Positions 9,184 through 17,670 of a stretch of 64,000 nucleotides of DNA are shown one piece after another. The DNA is from Vibrio algivorus (GTDB taxonomy: Bacteria; Pseudomonadota; Gammaproteobacteria; Enterobacterales; Vibrionaceae): NCBI RefSeq assembly GCF_002218005.2, contig NZ_AP018679.1:744001-808000 (forward strand), read 5' to 3'. Position 1 is the first letter of the stretch; every line of letters starts with the position of its first letter. The position numbers were made by a program, and so were the translations under genes. Below the pieces are notes generated by a model that worked only from the letters and a program-made list of their open reading frames with translations, was not told where the DNA came from and searched no databases.

Positions 9184-10203
9184 TTATAATTCATTCATTC
9201 GAATCGACGATCTTTTTACCAACTGACATGGTACCACGACTTTCTTATACTCCATCGAGTCGGATGATTTATCTAATCGATTTAGTAACAAGGTTGCTGA
9301 TTCAACACCGAGTTGATAAGAGTTTTGTTGGATAACACTAATTGGCACTTTAAACATATCTACCATTGGAATTTCATCAAATCCCAAAATAGAAACCTGT
9401 TGGGGGATCTCAATTTGATATTCACCGAGTACTTTAAGTAAATCTACGGTAATTGCCAGATGTTGGGTAAAGAATGCGGTTGGCGGATTCTTTACATGTA
9501 GCTGCTCAATAGGAGAAATCTCAAAGCCGGCTTTACGGTCCCAAATATTAAGGAGTTCCTTTTCGAAAGGAATCTGATGTGCCTTCAAGGCTTCCAGATA
9601 GCCTAAATAACGCTCTTTTCTTGATACACTTGATTCAAAATCTTGAGTCATAAAGCCAATACGTTTATGGCCTAATTTAATTAAATGCTCTGTAGCTTGT
9701 CTAGCCGCTTGTTTAAAATCCGATAACACTATATCTGTTTGGCAATGTTGATACTCTAATTGGAATTGAACAACAGGGTAACCACTGGATGTGTACTGAT
9801 TAATTAAATCGGAATTTTTACCGGTTGAAGTAATAATAATACCATCAACACACATTTGTCTTAATGCCAACAATGACCGCTTTTCAATTTCTTCATCAAA
9901 ATCAGTGTTATAAATTAAAACGTTGTAACCCGCTTGCTTACAGAAATCATCAATCCCACGCAAAACTCGACTGGTATTAAAGCCCGTAATATCTCGTACA
10001 ATCACACCGATCGTTTTGGTTTTATCGCTTTTTAAACTTCGTGCAATTGGATTCGGCACATAATTGAGTTCTTCCACCGCCATACGGATCTTTTCTTTTG
10101 TCTTTTCAGACATATGGCTATAGCGACCATTTAAGTATTGGGAAACCGTACTTTTCGATACCTTGGCCTGATTTGCCACATCAATCATTCTAATTTTAGT
10201 CAT
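9184..10203 (-). CDS. LacI-family transcriptional regulator
   Basis: This 339-residue regulator has an N-terminal LacI helix-turn-helix (IDVANQAKVSKSTVSQYLNG, about residues 6-25), the hinge NPIARSLKS, and a periplasmic-binding-like sensor domain. It is divergent from the mannonate-dehydratase-like gene at 10347. Two overlapping palindromes, one with a central CG as LacI-family operators have, lie between them, so autoregulation and control of 10347-12759 are likely. The ligand is unknown; a sugar acid or KDG-type intermediate would fit. The ribosome site before the ATG at 10203 is weak, and an in-frame ATG five codons later is an alternative start. Confidence 0.88.
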   Translation of the reverse strand: MTKIRMIDVANQAKVSKSTVSQYLNGRYSHMSEKTKEKIRMAVEELNYVPNPIARSLKSDKTKTIGVIVRDITGFNTSRVLRGIDDFCKQAGYNVLIYNTDFDEEIEKRSLLALRQMCVDGIIITSTGKNSDLINQYTSSGYPVVQFQLEYQHCQTDIVLSDFKQAARQATEHLIKLGHKRIGFMTQDFESSVSRKERYLGYLEALKAHQIPFEKELLNIWDRKAGFEISPIEQLHVKNPPTAFFTQHLAITVDLLKVLGEYQIEIPQQVSILGFDEIPMVDMFKVPISVIQQNSYQLGVESATLLLNRLDKSSDSMEYKKVVVPCQLVKRSSIRMNEL

Positions 10204-10271
10204 TATTATTTTTTGTTAACTGGATCAACTTGGTTATTTGACATCCTATCTGGATCCTTTACCCTAATCAA

Positions 10272-10302
10272 GTAAACCGGTTTACCAAATCGATTTGGTA
10301 AA
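10272..10302. promoter_or_regulatory. Overlapping operator palindromes for the LacI-type regulator
   Basis: A perfect 14-bp palindrome GTAAACCGGTTTAC (10272-10285) overlaps a perfect 22-bp palindrome (10281-10302) with arms TTTACCAAAT and ATTTGGTAAA around CG. They lie 45-75 bp before the 10347 start. The joint also contains GGTTTACCAA, related to the TTGGTNNACC motif of the later cluster. Confidence 0.7.
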
Positions 10303-10346
10303 TTAAAAGATATCTTCTATTATCATCACAGCTCACGAGGTAAGTA

Positions 10347-11564
10347 ATGAATATTCAAGACATTAAAGTATTTGTTTGCAGTCCAGGAAGAAACTTCGTT
10401 ACCGTAAAAGTCATCACTGAAGATGGCACTTACGGTTTAGGCGATGCAACAGTCAATGGACGCGAGTTAGCGGTTGCCACCTATCTAGAAGAACACGTTG
10501 TTCCTTGCCTAATTGGCCGTGATGCACACAGTATTGAAGATATTTGGCAATACCTATATCAAGGTGTGTATTGGCGGCGAGGTCCGATTACTATGGCTGC
10601 AATTGCTGCGATTGATATGGCATTGTGGGATATAAAAGGCAAAGTCTCTGGCTTACCTGTTTATCAATTATTGGGTGGTAAATGCCGTACTGGTGTCAAT
10701 TTGTATGCCCATGCCAATGGCGAAAATATTGACGACACATTAGATAAGGTCCAAGAGTGTATCGACCAAGGCTTTAAAGCGGTCAGACTTCAATCCGCCA
10801 TTCCTGGATTGTCTGAAACCTACGGGGTACTAGGCGATAAAAAAGATTATTTCGAACTGCAAGGCAATCGCCCTTTACCACCAGAACAAGAATGGTCAAC
10901 AGCAAAATATTTCAAACTCATTCCTGAATTATTCAAAAAAGCTCGCGAGCGTTTTGGGAATCAAGTTCACTTCTTACACGATGTCCATAGCCGACTCACG
11001 CCTATCGAATCTGCTAAATTAGGTAAGATGCTAGAAAAATATAACCTGTTATTTTTGGAAGATGCTTCGATTGCCGAAAACCAAGAAAACTACAAACTTA
11101 TCCGCCATCACACCACAACACCTCTGGCTTTAGGTGAGACTTATAACACCATTTGGGACTGTAAAGACTTACTGCAAAATCAATTGATTGATTATATCCG
11201 TGTCGCCGCAACACATGCTGGAGGAATTACTGGTGTGAAAAAGATCTCTGACTTTGCAGCAGTTTACAATGTTCGTACCGCTCCCCATGGTGCCCCGGAT
11301 CTTTCTCCGATTTGTTTTGCAGCACACATGCACTTAAATATTTCAACCCATAACTTTGGTATTCAAGAATTCGTTGGGTTTGGTAATGAAGAATCAAAAA
11401 CCATTTTTAAGCATGGAATGACTCTCGAAAATGGCATGGTCTTAATTGATGATGCTCCAGGATTAGGTGTTGATTTTGATGAAACCAAAGCCTCAGAGTT
11501 TCCTTATAAACGTTCATATTTGCCTGTCAGCCGTTTAGAAGATGGCACTTTATGGCATTGGTAA
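10347..11564 (+). CDS. manD: Mannonate dehydratase family protein (ManD/RspA, enolase superfamily)
   Basis: This 405-residue protein has the ManD/RspA layout from PGRNFVTVKV at the start to LEDGTLWHW at the end. Candidate metal ligands are Asp212, Glu238 and Glu264. The acid/base set of active ManD enzymes is present: Arg147 and Tyr159 (RLQS...TYG), His214 (HDVHSR) and His314 (PHGAPDLSP). ManD turns D-mannonate into KDG, which KdgK and Eda here could consume. Some family members have very low dehydratase activity, so a regulatory RspA-like role remains possible. GAGG precedes the ATG. It forms an operon with the Gfo/Idh/MocA gene 61 bp downstream. Confidence 0.85.
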   Translation: MNIQDIKVFVCSPGRNFVTVKVITEDGTYGLGDATVNGRELAVATYLEEHVVPCLIGRDAHSIEDIWQYLYQGVYWRRGPITMAAIAAIDMALWDIKGKVSGLPVYQLLGGKCRTGVNLYAHANGENIDDTLDKVQECIDQGFKAVRLQSAIPGLSETYGVLGDKKDYFELQGNRPLPPEQEWSTAKYFKLIPELFKKARERFGNQVHFLHDVHSRLTPIESAKLGKMLEKYNLLFLEDASIAENQENYKLIRHHTTTPLALGETYNTIWDCKDLLQNQLIDYIRVAATHAGGITGVKKISDFAAVYNVRTAPHGAPDLSPICFAAHMHLNISTHNFGIQEFVGFGNEESKTIFKHGMTLENGMVLIDDAPGLGVDFDETKASEFPYKRSYLPVSRLEDGTLWHW

Positions 11565-11625
11565 TTTTTAACCTGCATTGTAATCAAACTAAATACATCT
11601 ATTACGTAGAATATTAGAGGGCACC

Positions 11626-12759
11626 ATGAGAAAAAAACTGAAAGTATTGGTATTCGGTACCGGATTTGCTGGACAAGGTCATGCGCAAGCTTTTCGTGAT
11701 GCTGGTGCTGAAGTAGTAGGCATTGTTGGCCGCACCCCAAAAATTGTTGAAGACGTCGCGAAAAAAATTAACGTGCCTTACTTTGGTACCGATTGGAAAC
11801 AAGCATTAGAAACTTGCCAACCGGATATTGTGTCGATTGCAACGCCAGGTGGCGCTCATGTGGAGCCTATCAAGCAAGCTATCCAATTTGGCTGCCATGT
11901 CTTTTGCGATAAGCCATTAACGGAAGGCGGTGATTCGGCGCAAGAGTTGTATCGATTGGCCGAAGAAAAACAAGTGAAAACGGCTTTTGCGGCAAGCTTC
12001 CGTTATATGCCACACATCATGCAAGCTAAAGAATTAGTGGCTCAAGGCTACATTGGTGAGCCTCGTGAAGTTGAGTGTATTTCGCACTTTAATCTCGACC
12101 CTTACATTCCTTTTGGCTGGTCACATACCATCGAAAATGGCGGTGGTCGTTTAAATAATAACTTCACTCACTTAATGTCGATTGTCACCTCGGTAGTTGG
12201 TGAAAACATTTTAGCGGTACAAGGCGAAGTCCGTAACGATATGCCGAAAGCGCCAGTGGTTTCAGGGGTACATAATTTTACCGAACGTCGTAACTTCATT
12301 CCAAAAGACATCAATGATCCAAACCTAGAATGGAAAGACTGTAATGTAGAGTGGTCTTATACGATATTAATGAAGATTGAAAGCCGACTCCCTGCTGCTC
12401 AACCGGTTTCTGTTCTATTCAAACATGGAGGCTTAACTCCACGCTTTAATGAAGACCATATTGTTTTCCACGGCAGCAAAGGATCGATTTACATCAAAGG
12501 TCACTATGGTAATGGCCCACTGTATCTATGGGGTGAAAACAAAGAATGGGTAGAAGTTGAATTGCCACAACATATTGCGGATGAACTGCCTAAAATCGAA
12601 GATGATACCCAAAGAAGTTGGACTCACTTAGCGAAACAATTAGTGCAGGATTTACAAGGCGAAAACGTAGAACCGTATCAAGGTTTTAAAGAAGGCGCGG
12701 AGTACCAACAAATCATCGACCACATTCGTAAAAATGATCGTTGGTTAGATTTGAACTAA
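11626..12759 (+). CDS. Gfo/Idh/MocA family NAD(P)-dependent oxidoreductase
   Basis: This 377-residue protein has an N-terminal Rossmann fold with GTGFAGQGHAQAF (about residues 10-22). CDKPLTEG follows near residue 97, the usual (E/C)KP motif before the active-site region, with a GFO/IDH C-terminal sheet domain after it. The family oxidises or reduces sugars, inositols and sugar acids with NAD(P). The substrate cannot be read from sequence. Pairing with a mannonate-dehydratase homologue suggests supply or recycling of an aldonate. It is not an obvious DEH reductase, since the known ones are SDR or beta-hydroxyacid dehydrogenases. Confidence 0.8.
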   Translation: MRKKLKVLVFGTGFAGQGHAQAFRDAGAEVVGIVGRTPKIVEDVAKKINVPYFGTDWKQALETCQPDIVSIATPGGAHVEPIKQAIQFGCHVFCDKPLTEGGDSAQELYRLAEEKQVKTAFAASFRYMPHIMQAKELVAQGYIGEPREVECISHFNLDPYIPFGWSHTIENGGGRLNNNFTHLMSIVTSVVGENILAVQGEVRNDMPKAPVVSGVHNFTERRNFIPKDINDPNLEWKDCNVEWSYTILMKIESRLPAAQPVSVLFKHGGLTPRFNEDHIVFHGSKGSIYIKGHYGNGPLYLWGENKEWVEVELPQHIADELPKIEDDTQRSWTHLAKQLVQDLQGENVEPYQGFKEGAEYQQIIDHIRKNDRWLDLN

Positions 12760-12787
12760 AATCCATTTCTTAAGATAAATCATAAGC

Positions 12788-12814
12788 AAAAAAAGCCCCA
12801 CGATAATGTGGGGC
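12788..12814 (-). terminator. Rho-independent terminator of the first PL7 gene
   Basis: A GCCCCAC / GTGGGGC stem (12795-12814) is followed on the minus strand by seven Ts. It lies 54 bp after the PL7 stop at 12868 and probably also limits read-through from the convergent oxidoreductase. Confidence 0.8.
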
Positions 12815-12867
12815 AAAGTACTTCAACCTATAAGAGCAAATCAGTGGAGCATAGGATTAAAAATCTT

Positions 12868-13905
12868 CTATTGATCAAGCGTTAACTTGTAGAAACTTAC
12901 TTTTGTGTAATCACCAGCCTCTATACCATTATTAGTACATTGAGATGAGCCTGTATTACATTGATTGTATGCACCTGCTTTAAAGTACATCCAATCTTGC
13001 GCGTAGCTAGTGTCTTTCGCTTCACCTGGGTATGGCTTGCTTAAATCAACATCAAAAGTTTTAACGATTTCAGTTGGCTCACCAATATTCTTTTTGAAGG
13101 TTAAGTGCATAACATTGTTTTCAACATTAACATCGTAAGAGAAGACTTCTCCTAATGCGATACCATCTTCTGGTGATGGATCAGACTGTTTTAAACGATT
13201 ATGACCAAATACATCGTGTTTGATGTCTTTACGGTCCGCTTTACTTTCTGGATTTGTTTCATAATTCCAAGAAAGTGAGCCTAGATCATGGTTCGGCAAT
13301 TTACGGTAAATAATCTTTAATGGTTCATTATTTGAGCCATGAATTTGGCCAATAACTACCGCATGTGCGCCAGATTTTGAATCATTACCACTGGTGCTCA
13401 CCCAATCCACTTTTAACACTGCTGATAAATGACCACCAATGGCGCCGTACTCTTTGGCATTATCATTAGCAGCAATCGCAAAGTTATTGTCTGGTGCTTT
13501 ATACTCTTCTCCTAGCATCGCACGCAATTCCGTACGAGCATTCTTACTATTTGGAGTTGTTACAGCATGGTTTGGCACGCTAAATACCATCGCGCCAGAT
13601 TCTGGATCAGTAAAGAACCAATCTGGATGTGAAAATGGTGGAACATGGTTATTTAATTGTTCTTTTGATAATTCCATCGTCTTACCTTGACGCTCTGGCT
13701 TATCATCTGGGTACGGTAAGTTAATCTTCCACTTAGATAAGTCAAAGTTTTCAGCTGGCGCTTTATTTACATCAAGCTGCTTAATTAATTCTGCTTGGGT
13801 TGCAGTCGGAACAGCCATGGTTGCCGATGTAGAATTGGATTGTTCCGCCGTCGAACAGCCCGCCAATAAACCTGCAACAACCAATCCTAAATATACTTTT
13901 TTCAT
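12868..13905 (-). CDS. PL7 alginate lyase, lipoprotein
   Basis: This 345-residue protein starts with a lipoprotein signal (MKKVYLGLVVAGLLAGC, lipid-bearing Cys17). A low-complexity Ser/Thr/Ala stretch follows, then one PL7 domain from about residue 50. PL7 blocks are R124-TEL-R128, Q187-I-H189 and YFKAGAYNQ at 307-315; Gln187, His189 and Tyr313 are the likely catalytic residues. Ile in QIH is generally linked to guluronate-containing substrates. It probably acts endolytically at the outer membrane. TTGTATTACTT lies 68 bp upstream, linking it to the alginate regulon. Confidence 0.92.
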   Translation of the reverse strand: MKKVYLGLVVAGLLAGCSTAEQSNSTSATMAVPTATQAELIKQLDVNKAPAENFDLSKWKINLPYPDDKPERQGKTMELSKEQLNNHVPPFSHPDWFFTDPESGAMVFSVPNHAVTTPNSKNARTELRAMLGEEYKAPDNNFAIAANDNAKEYGAIGGHLSAVLKVDWVSTSGNDSKSGAHAVVIGQIHGSNNEPLKIIYRKLPNHDLGSLSWNYETNPESKADRKDIKHDVFGHNRLKQSDPSPEDGIALGEVFSYDVNVENNVMHLTFKKNIGEPTEIVKTFDVDLSKPYPGEAKDTSYAQDWMYFKAGAYNQCNTGSSQCTNNGIEAGDYTKVSFYKLTLDQ

Positions 13906-14164
13906 TTTAGATACATTCCCCTGAATTTTTAGATAATAAATGCGTCACTAATGCAAAAACTATAACCTAATATTGTATTACTTAATGTGAGGTAAGTAGA
14001 TTTCTAACACCTTCTTCCTGCTACAAGCGACTGAAAAAGCAAGGGAGTTTATCTAAAATAATCGCTAAAGCCTTAATTTATCTAACATCGACACAACTAA
14101 CACCGCACCAATTAATCATACAAATAAGTTCATTTTTGTGATCTTTCTCAGAAATTAGACGAGT
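13906..14164. promoter_or_regulatory. Upstream region of the PL7 lipoprotein gene
   Basis: The region holds a FadR-type motif at 13973-13983. It also has a CRP-like TGTGA-N6-TCAGA at 14137-14152, about 230 bp before the start, which is far for a class I/II site. I see no gene here. Confidence 0.4.
13973..13983 (+). promoter_or_regulatory. Putative GntR/FadR-type operator, site 3
   Basis: TTGTATTACTT, the same variant as site 1, lies 68 bp upstream of the PL7 lipoprotein start. Confidence 0.5.
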
Positions 14165-14198
14165 AAAAAATAAGAGCTTACCCGTAAGTAAGCTCTTA
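14165..14198 (-). terminator. Rho-independent terminator of the second PL7 gene
   Basis: A perfect 10-bp stem (TAAGAGCTTA / TAAGCTCTTA, 14171-14198) is followed on the minus strand by six Ts, 49 bp past the stop at 14247. Confidence 0.8.
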
Positions 14199-14246
14199 AT
14201 TACTTAATTTCCTACAGCCTAATAGCTTTCATTTTAATCACTATTA

Positions 14247-15656
14247 TTAGTGGCTATAATTATCATGAGTATTGTTTAGCTCATAGAAAGTAGCTTTCGC
14301 ATAATCATCATCATCACTCGTGTTATCTTGTAAGTAAATGCCAGCTTTAAAGTACATGTAGTTACTTGCATCATCATAACCACTACCACTCATATCAACC
14401 GTTTCCTTAGCTAATTGAGTACCATTTTGGCTGATAGTCACAATTAATGAGTCACCGGTAACTTTAATAGAATAAGAGAACTGCTCATTTAATTCGATAC
14501 CACTCGATGGATTACTGGTGGAATTCAAGTCACCGTTTGAACTCACCATTGAACCTAATAAGTTGTACCATGTTTCATCCCCCCCATCAGATTTTGAGGT
14601 TTCATGTGCAAAGTAAATAGCACCTTTGCTGTTACCTGGAAGTTTATGATAGTAAAGGCGAATTGGTTCATTACTTTTCGCATGAATTTGCCCTACGACT
14701 AAACGGCCAACTTGCTTATCATCAGATGATGTTGTGGTAACATGATTTACGGCTAATGTTGCTTTCAACTCACCATCAATTCCACCAAAATCAGATTGCT
14801 CACTCGAAGAAATACTTGAGAACGCCCAATTATTCTCTGTACCACTGGTCGATTTTGAAGTATCACCACGACGTAACATTTCACGCAGTTCAGTGCGAAC
14901 ATATTTAGTGTTTTCTGAAGTTTTATAACCTTTCACAGGCGTGTAGAAGACCATTCCACCATCTGACCCAGTATAGAAAAAATCATCTTCATAACTTGCG
15001 GCTAATTCATTTTCTTTAATGGATGTCGCGTAGCCATCACCTTCATCTAAAGGAATACTTAGATACCAGTCTAATAAATCAAAATTGCTTGAAGGTGCTT
15101 TACTTGCATCTAAGTCAAAATTCGAACCTGAATCAGTACCAGAATCCGTTCCAGAGCCAGATCCAGTATCATCACCAAATGCTTGAACTTCCATGATGTT
15201 AGTCCAATCACTACCAGCCGTATTATCAAACACTTTAATTCGAACCCAACGAGCTTGAACCTCATCAAAGTCATACGTTTCTAATTGTGCAGACGTTCCT
15301 GAACTATTTCCTGAATACACTTTAGTCCAAGAATTACTTGAATCATCAGCGAGCGTACGAATTTCAAATCGGTTACTTAATTGATCGCCTCTGCCCCAAG
15401 CAATTTTTACATAGTTAAGGCTCTTAACTTCCCCAAGATCAAGCACCAAATTAACCTCGCTGCCAGAATCATAAGCCGCCCACCGCGACTCCCATTGGGT
15501 TGTACCATCAATCGCTTTAGATGCAGGGTAATTACTATGAGCACCTCCCCAATCTGAAGCTTCCACAATATTGAGTTTTGCTGCATTGGCAGCTGAGCTA
15601 AGCGTAATTAATGCTGCTAATGAACTTATTTTTGCTATTTTTCCAAATGACTTCAT
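14247..15656 (-). CDS. PL7 alginate lyase with N-terminal F5/8-type (CBM32-like) domain
   Basis: This secreted protein of 469 residues starts at the ATG at 15656, preceded by GGTGA; a start four codons earlier lacks a ribosome site. Order: Sec signal peptide (cleavage near ANA-AK, residue 25), discoidin-type carbohydrate-binding domain (~28-160), a Gly/Ser/Asp linker (~162-178), and a PL7 domain (~185-469). PL7 motifs are R254-TEL-R258, Q323-I-H325 and YFKAGIYLQ near 435. The binding domain probably holds the enzyme on alginate gel or cell wall. It faces the TRAP operon across a 466-bp divergent region and is transcribed alone. Confidence 0.9.
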   Translation of the reverse strand: MKSFGKIAKISSLAALITLSSAANAAKLNIVEASDWGGAHSNYPASKAIDGTTQWESRWAAYDSGSEVNLVLDLGEVKSLNYVKIAWGRGDQLSNRFEIRTLADDSSNSWTKVYSGNSSGTSAQLETYDFDEVQARWVRIKVFDNTAGSDWTNIMEVQAFGDDTGSGSGTDSGTDSGSNFDLDASKAPSSNFDLLDWYLSIPLDEGDGYATSIKENELAASYEDDFFYTGSDGGMVFYTPVKGYKTSENTKYVRTELREMLRRGDTSKSTSGTENNWAFSSISSSEQSDFGGIDGELKATLAVNHVTTTSSDDKQVGRLVVGQIHAKSNEPIRLYYHKLPGNSKGAIYFAHETSKSDGGDETWYNLLGSMVSSNGDLNSTSNPSSGIELNEQFSYSIKVTGDSLIVTISQNGTQLAKETVDMSGSGYDDASNYMYFKAGIYLQDNTSDDDDYAKATFYELNNTHDNYSH

Positions 15657-16122
15657 TCTATTCACCATTTATAAATATTATTGTGAATATTGATATTTCA
15701 ATTACAACTTAAATATTGGTCCATCAATATTTATCCTTTGCTATATCTATCGAGCAAAGAAGCAACCAATTTTGATACATACTCATTTTGGCTTGCTCAA
15801 ATAAAATAGCAGCCAATAATTTACTTGCTCACATCAAGATCACAGTTTAAATAATTTAATACTACAAAATAGAACTATCAGTAATAATGAATATTAGGTT
15901 TGAGATATAAAAAAACCATCACAACCATTACTTACATAGTGTATTCAACCCAATAAAAAACAATAAAACCATTGTGGAATAATTCATTTCAGTACTAATT
16001 TAACCCAGATCACAAATGTGACTAAATGTAAGATGCCGGTCAAATTCTGAACTCTTATTTATTGTATTACAAAATTACATAACTAAACTGAATATCAAAC
16101 TACAACATAATAAGGACGTTAC
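15657..16122. promoter_or_regulatory. Divergent promoter region between CBM-PL7 lyase and TRAP operon
   Basis: This AT-rich 466-bp region contains the palindromic TTGTATTACAA at 16062-16072, near the TRAP gene. The PL7-proximal half has no clear copy. TCACA-AA-TGTGA at 16010-16021 is a small inverted repeat but has the wrong half-site order for CRP. No gene is visible. Confidence 0.55.
16062..16072 (+). promoter_or_regulatory. Putative GntR/FadR-type operator, site 4
   Basis: TTGTATTACAA, identical to site 2, lies 50 bp before the TRAP binding-protein start. Confidence 0.6.
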
Positions 16123-17085
16123 ATGAAAAAGCTGATTTTACCTCTTGCTATCGCGGCCCTCTTTACTAACTTTTCTGCTTCAGCAAAAACCTTAACTCTT
16201 GGCCATGCAATGTCACTAGACAATGCAGCCCATAAAGGCATGGTTATCTTTGCAGATAAAGTAAAAGAGAAATCGAACGGAGATCTTACCGTCAAAATCT
16301 TCCCAAATGCGCAGCTTGGTTCAGAGCGTGATCAAGCAGAACAAGTTGTGACGGGTGCGATAGATATGGCAAAGATCAATGGTTCACTAGCGGAGTCATT
16401 CGAGCCAACATTTAAAGTTATCTCTATTCCATTCCTATTTAATAGTCCAGAACACATGCGTTCGTTCATGCGTAGTGACTCTGCCGAAGAATTACTTCAA
16501 TCAAGTAAAGGTAAGGGTTTCATTGGCTTAACGTTTTATGATTCAGGTTCACGTAGCTTCTATGCAAAAAAACCCATTAAAACTCCTGAAGACCTTGCTG
16601 GTTTAAAAATTCGCGTCCCTGAGTCTCCAACCATGATGAAAATGATCAGCTTACTTGGTGCTAAGGCTACGCCACTTCCATTTACAGAAGTGTATACCGG
16701 CTTACAACAAGGTGTTATTGATGCGGCGGAAAACAACGTTTCTAGCTTAGTTGAAATGCGTCACAGTGAAGTTGCCAAATTCTACTCAATGGACCAACAC
16801 ACCATGAGCCCTGATTTGATCATTATCTCTGAAAACACTTGGGCAAATCTAAGTGAAGAAGAGCGTAAAATCATGAAAGAAGCGGCGGCTGAATCTCTAG
16901 AAGAAGAAATTAAAATCTGGGATCAAACAGAAAATGCCAACGTTGAAAAAGCCAAAAAAATGGGCGTAACGTTTGTTGAAGTCGATAAAGCAAAATTCCA
17001 AGAGAAAGTAAAACCTATGCTGGATGATGCGAAGAAAGATCCAAAACTTAGTTACTTCATCGATAAAATCCAAGCGATTAAATAA
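16123..17085 (+). CDS. dctP: TRAP transporter solute-binding protein (DctP family)
   Basis: This 320-residue periplasmic protein has a clear Sec signal (MKKLILPLAIAALFTNFSASA). It shows DctP-family marks: GHAMSLDNAAHKG at the mature N-terminus, the LAGLKIRVPESP segment with the carboxylate-binding Arg, and FTEVYTGLQQGVIDAAENN. It should deliver a carboxylate ligand to the QM permease encoded next. Sitting between PL7 genes and behind an alginate-type operator, the ligand is probably a short alginate oligomer or unsaturated uronate (inference). AAGGA precedes the ATG. Confidence 0.9.
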   Translation: MKKLILPLAIAALFTNFSASAKTLTLGHAMSLDNAAHKGMVIFADKVKEKSNGDLTVKIFPNAQLGSERDQAEQVVTGAIDMAKINGSLAESFEPTFKVISIPFLFNSPEHMRSFMRSDSAEELLQSSKGKGFIGLTFYDSGSRSFYAKKPIKTPEDLAGLKIRVPESPTMMKMISLLGAKATPLPFTEVYTGLQQGVIDAAENNVSSLVEMRHSEVAKFYSMDQHTMSPDLIIISENTWANLSEEERKIMKEAAAESLEEEIKIWDQTENANVEKAKKMGVTFVEVDKAKFQEKVKPMLDDAKKDPKLSYFIDKIQAIK

Positions 17086-17172
17086 CTCAACATCGTACTT
17101 TTATCATGTTTGCTCAATTGAAACGTTAATTTCAATCGAGCAAACAGCTTTTGATAGCATTAAGGAACGCAT

Positions 17173-17658
17173 ATGTTTGTTCTGCTTAAAAACTTAAGAT
17201 CCTACCTAGATAAATCCATATTAATCTTTTGCGGTTTTGCATTACTGGCTTTAGTTGTAACGGTGACTTGGCAAGTATTTAGTCGATATATATTAAATGA
17301 TCCAAGTTCATTTACTGATGAATTATCCCGATATTTAATGATTTGGTTAGGTCTCCTGGGTGCCAGTTATTTATTTGGTAAAAGAGGACATTTAGCAATC
17401 ACATTGTTAGCGGATAATATTCCACCAAAAATGAACACCGCTCTTCAACTTTTTATTAATCTTCTTGCTTTATCTTTTGTTTCCCTTGCCATGTTAAAAG
17501 GTGGCTGGGCGTTAATTGGCCGTACTATGCAGCAATTTTCTCCTGCTTTACAAATCCCAATGGCCTATGTGTATTTTATTTTACCCTTGTCCGGCGTTCT
17601 AATTGTTTTCTATTTAATACTCAACATTTTAGAACCTTTTATTAAAGAATCTCACTAA
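17173..17658 (+). CDS. dctQ: TRAP transporter small permease (DctQ family)
   Basis: This 161-residue integral membrane protein has four hydrophobic segments, the size and pattern of TRAP DctQ subunits. DELSRYLMIWLGLLGASY is the usual conserved stretch after the second segment. The ATG follows AAGGA. It lies 87 bp after the binding protein and a few bases before the large permease, so the three genes form a standard PQM operon. Confidence 0.9.
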   Translation: MFVLLKNLRSYLDKSILIFCGFALLALVVTVTWQVFSRYILNDPSSFTDELSRYLMIWLGLLGASYLFGKRGHLAITLLADNIPPKMNTALQLFINLLALSFVSLAMLKGGWALIGRTMQQFSPALQIPMAYVYFILPLSGVLIVFYLILNILEPFIKESH

Positions 17659-17670
17659 GGTCACGTGAAT

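Noticed and set aside
9093..9335. 80-codon plus-strand ORF after eda
   Set aside because: It spans the terminator and then the antisense of the LacI gene; not a plausible product.
16010..16021. TCACA-AA-TGTGA as a CRP site
   Set aside because: The half-sites are in reverse order and spacing for CRP.
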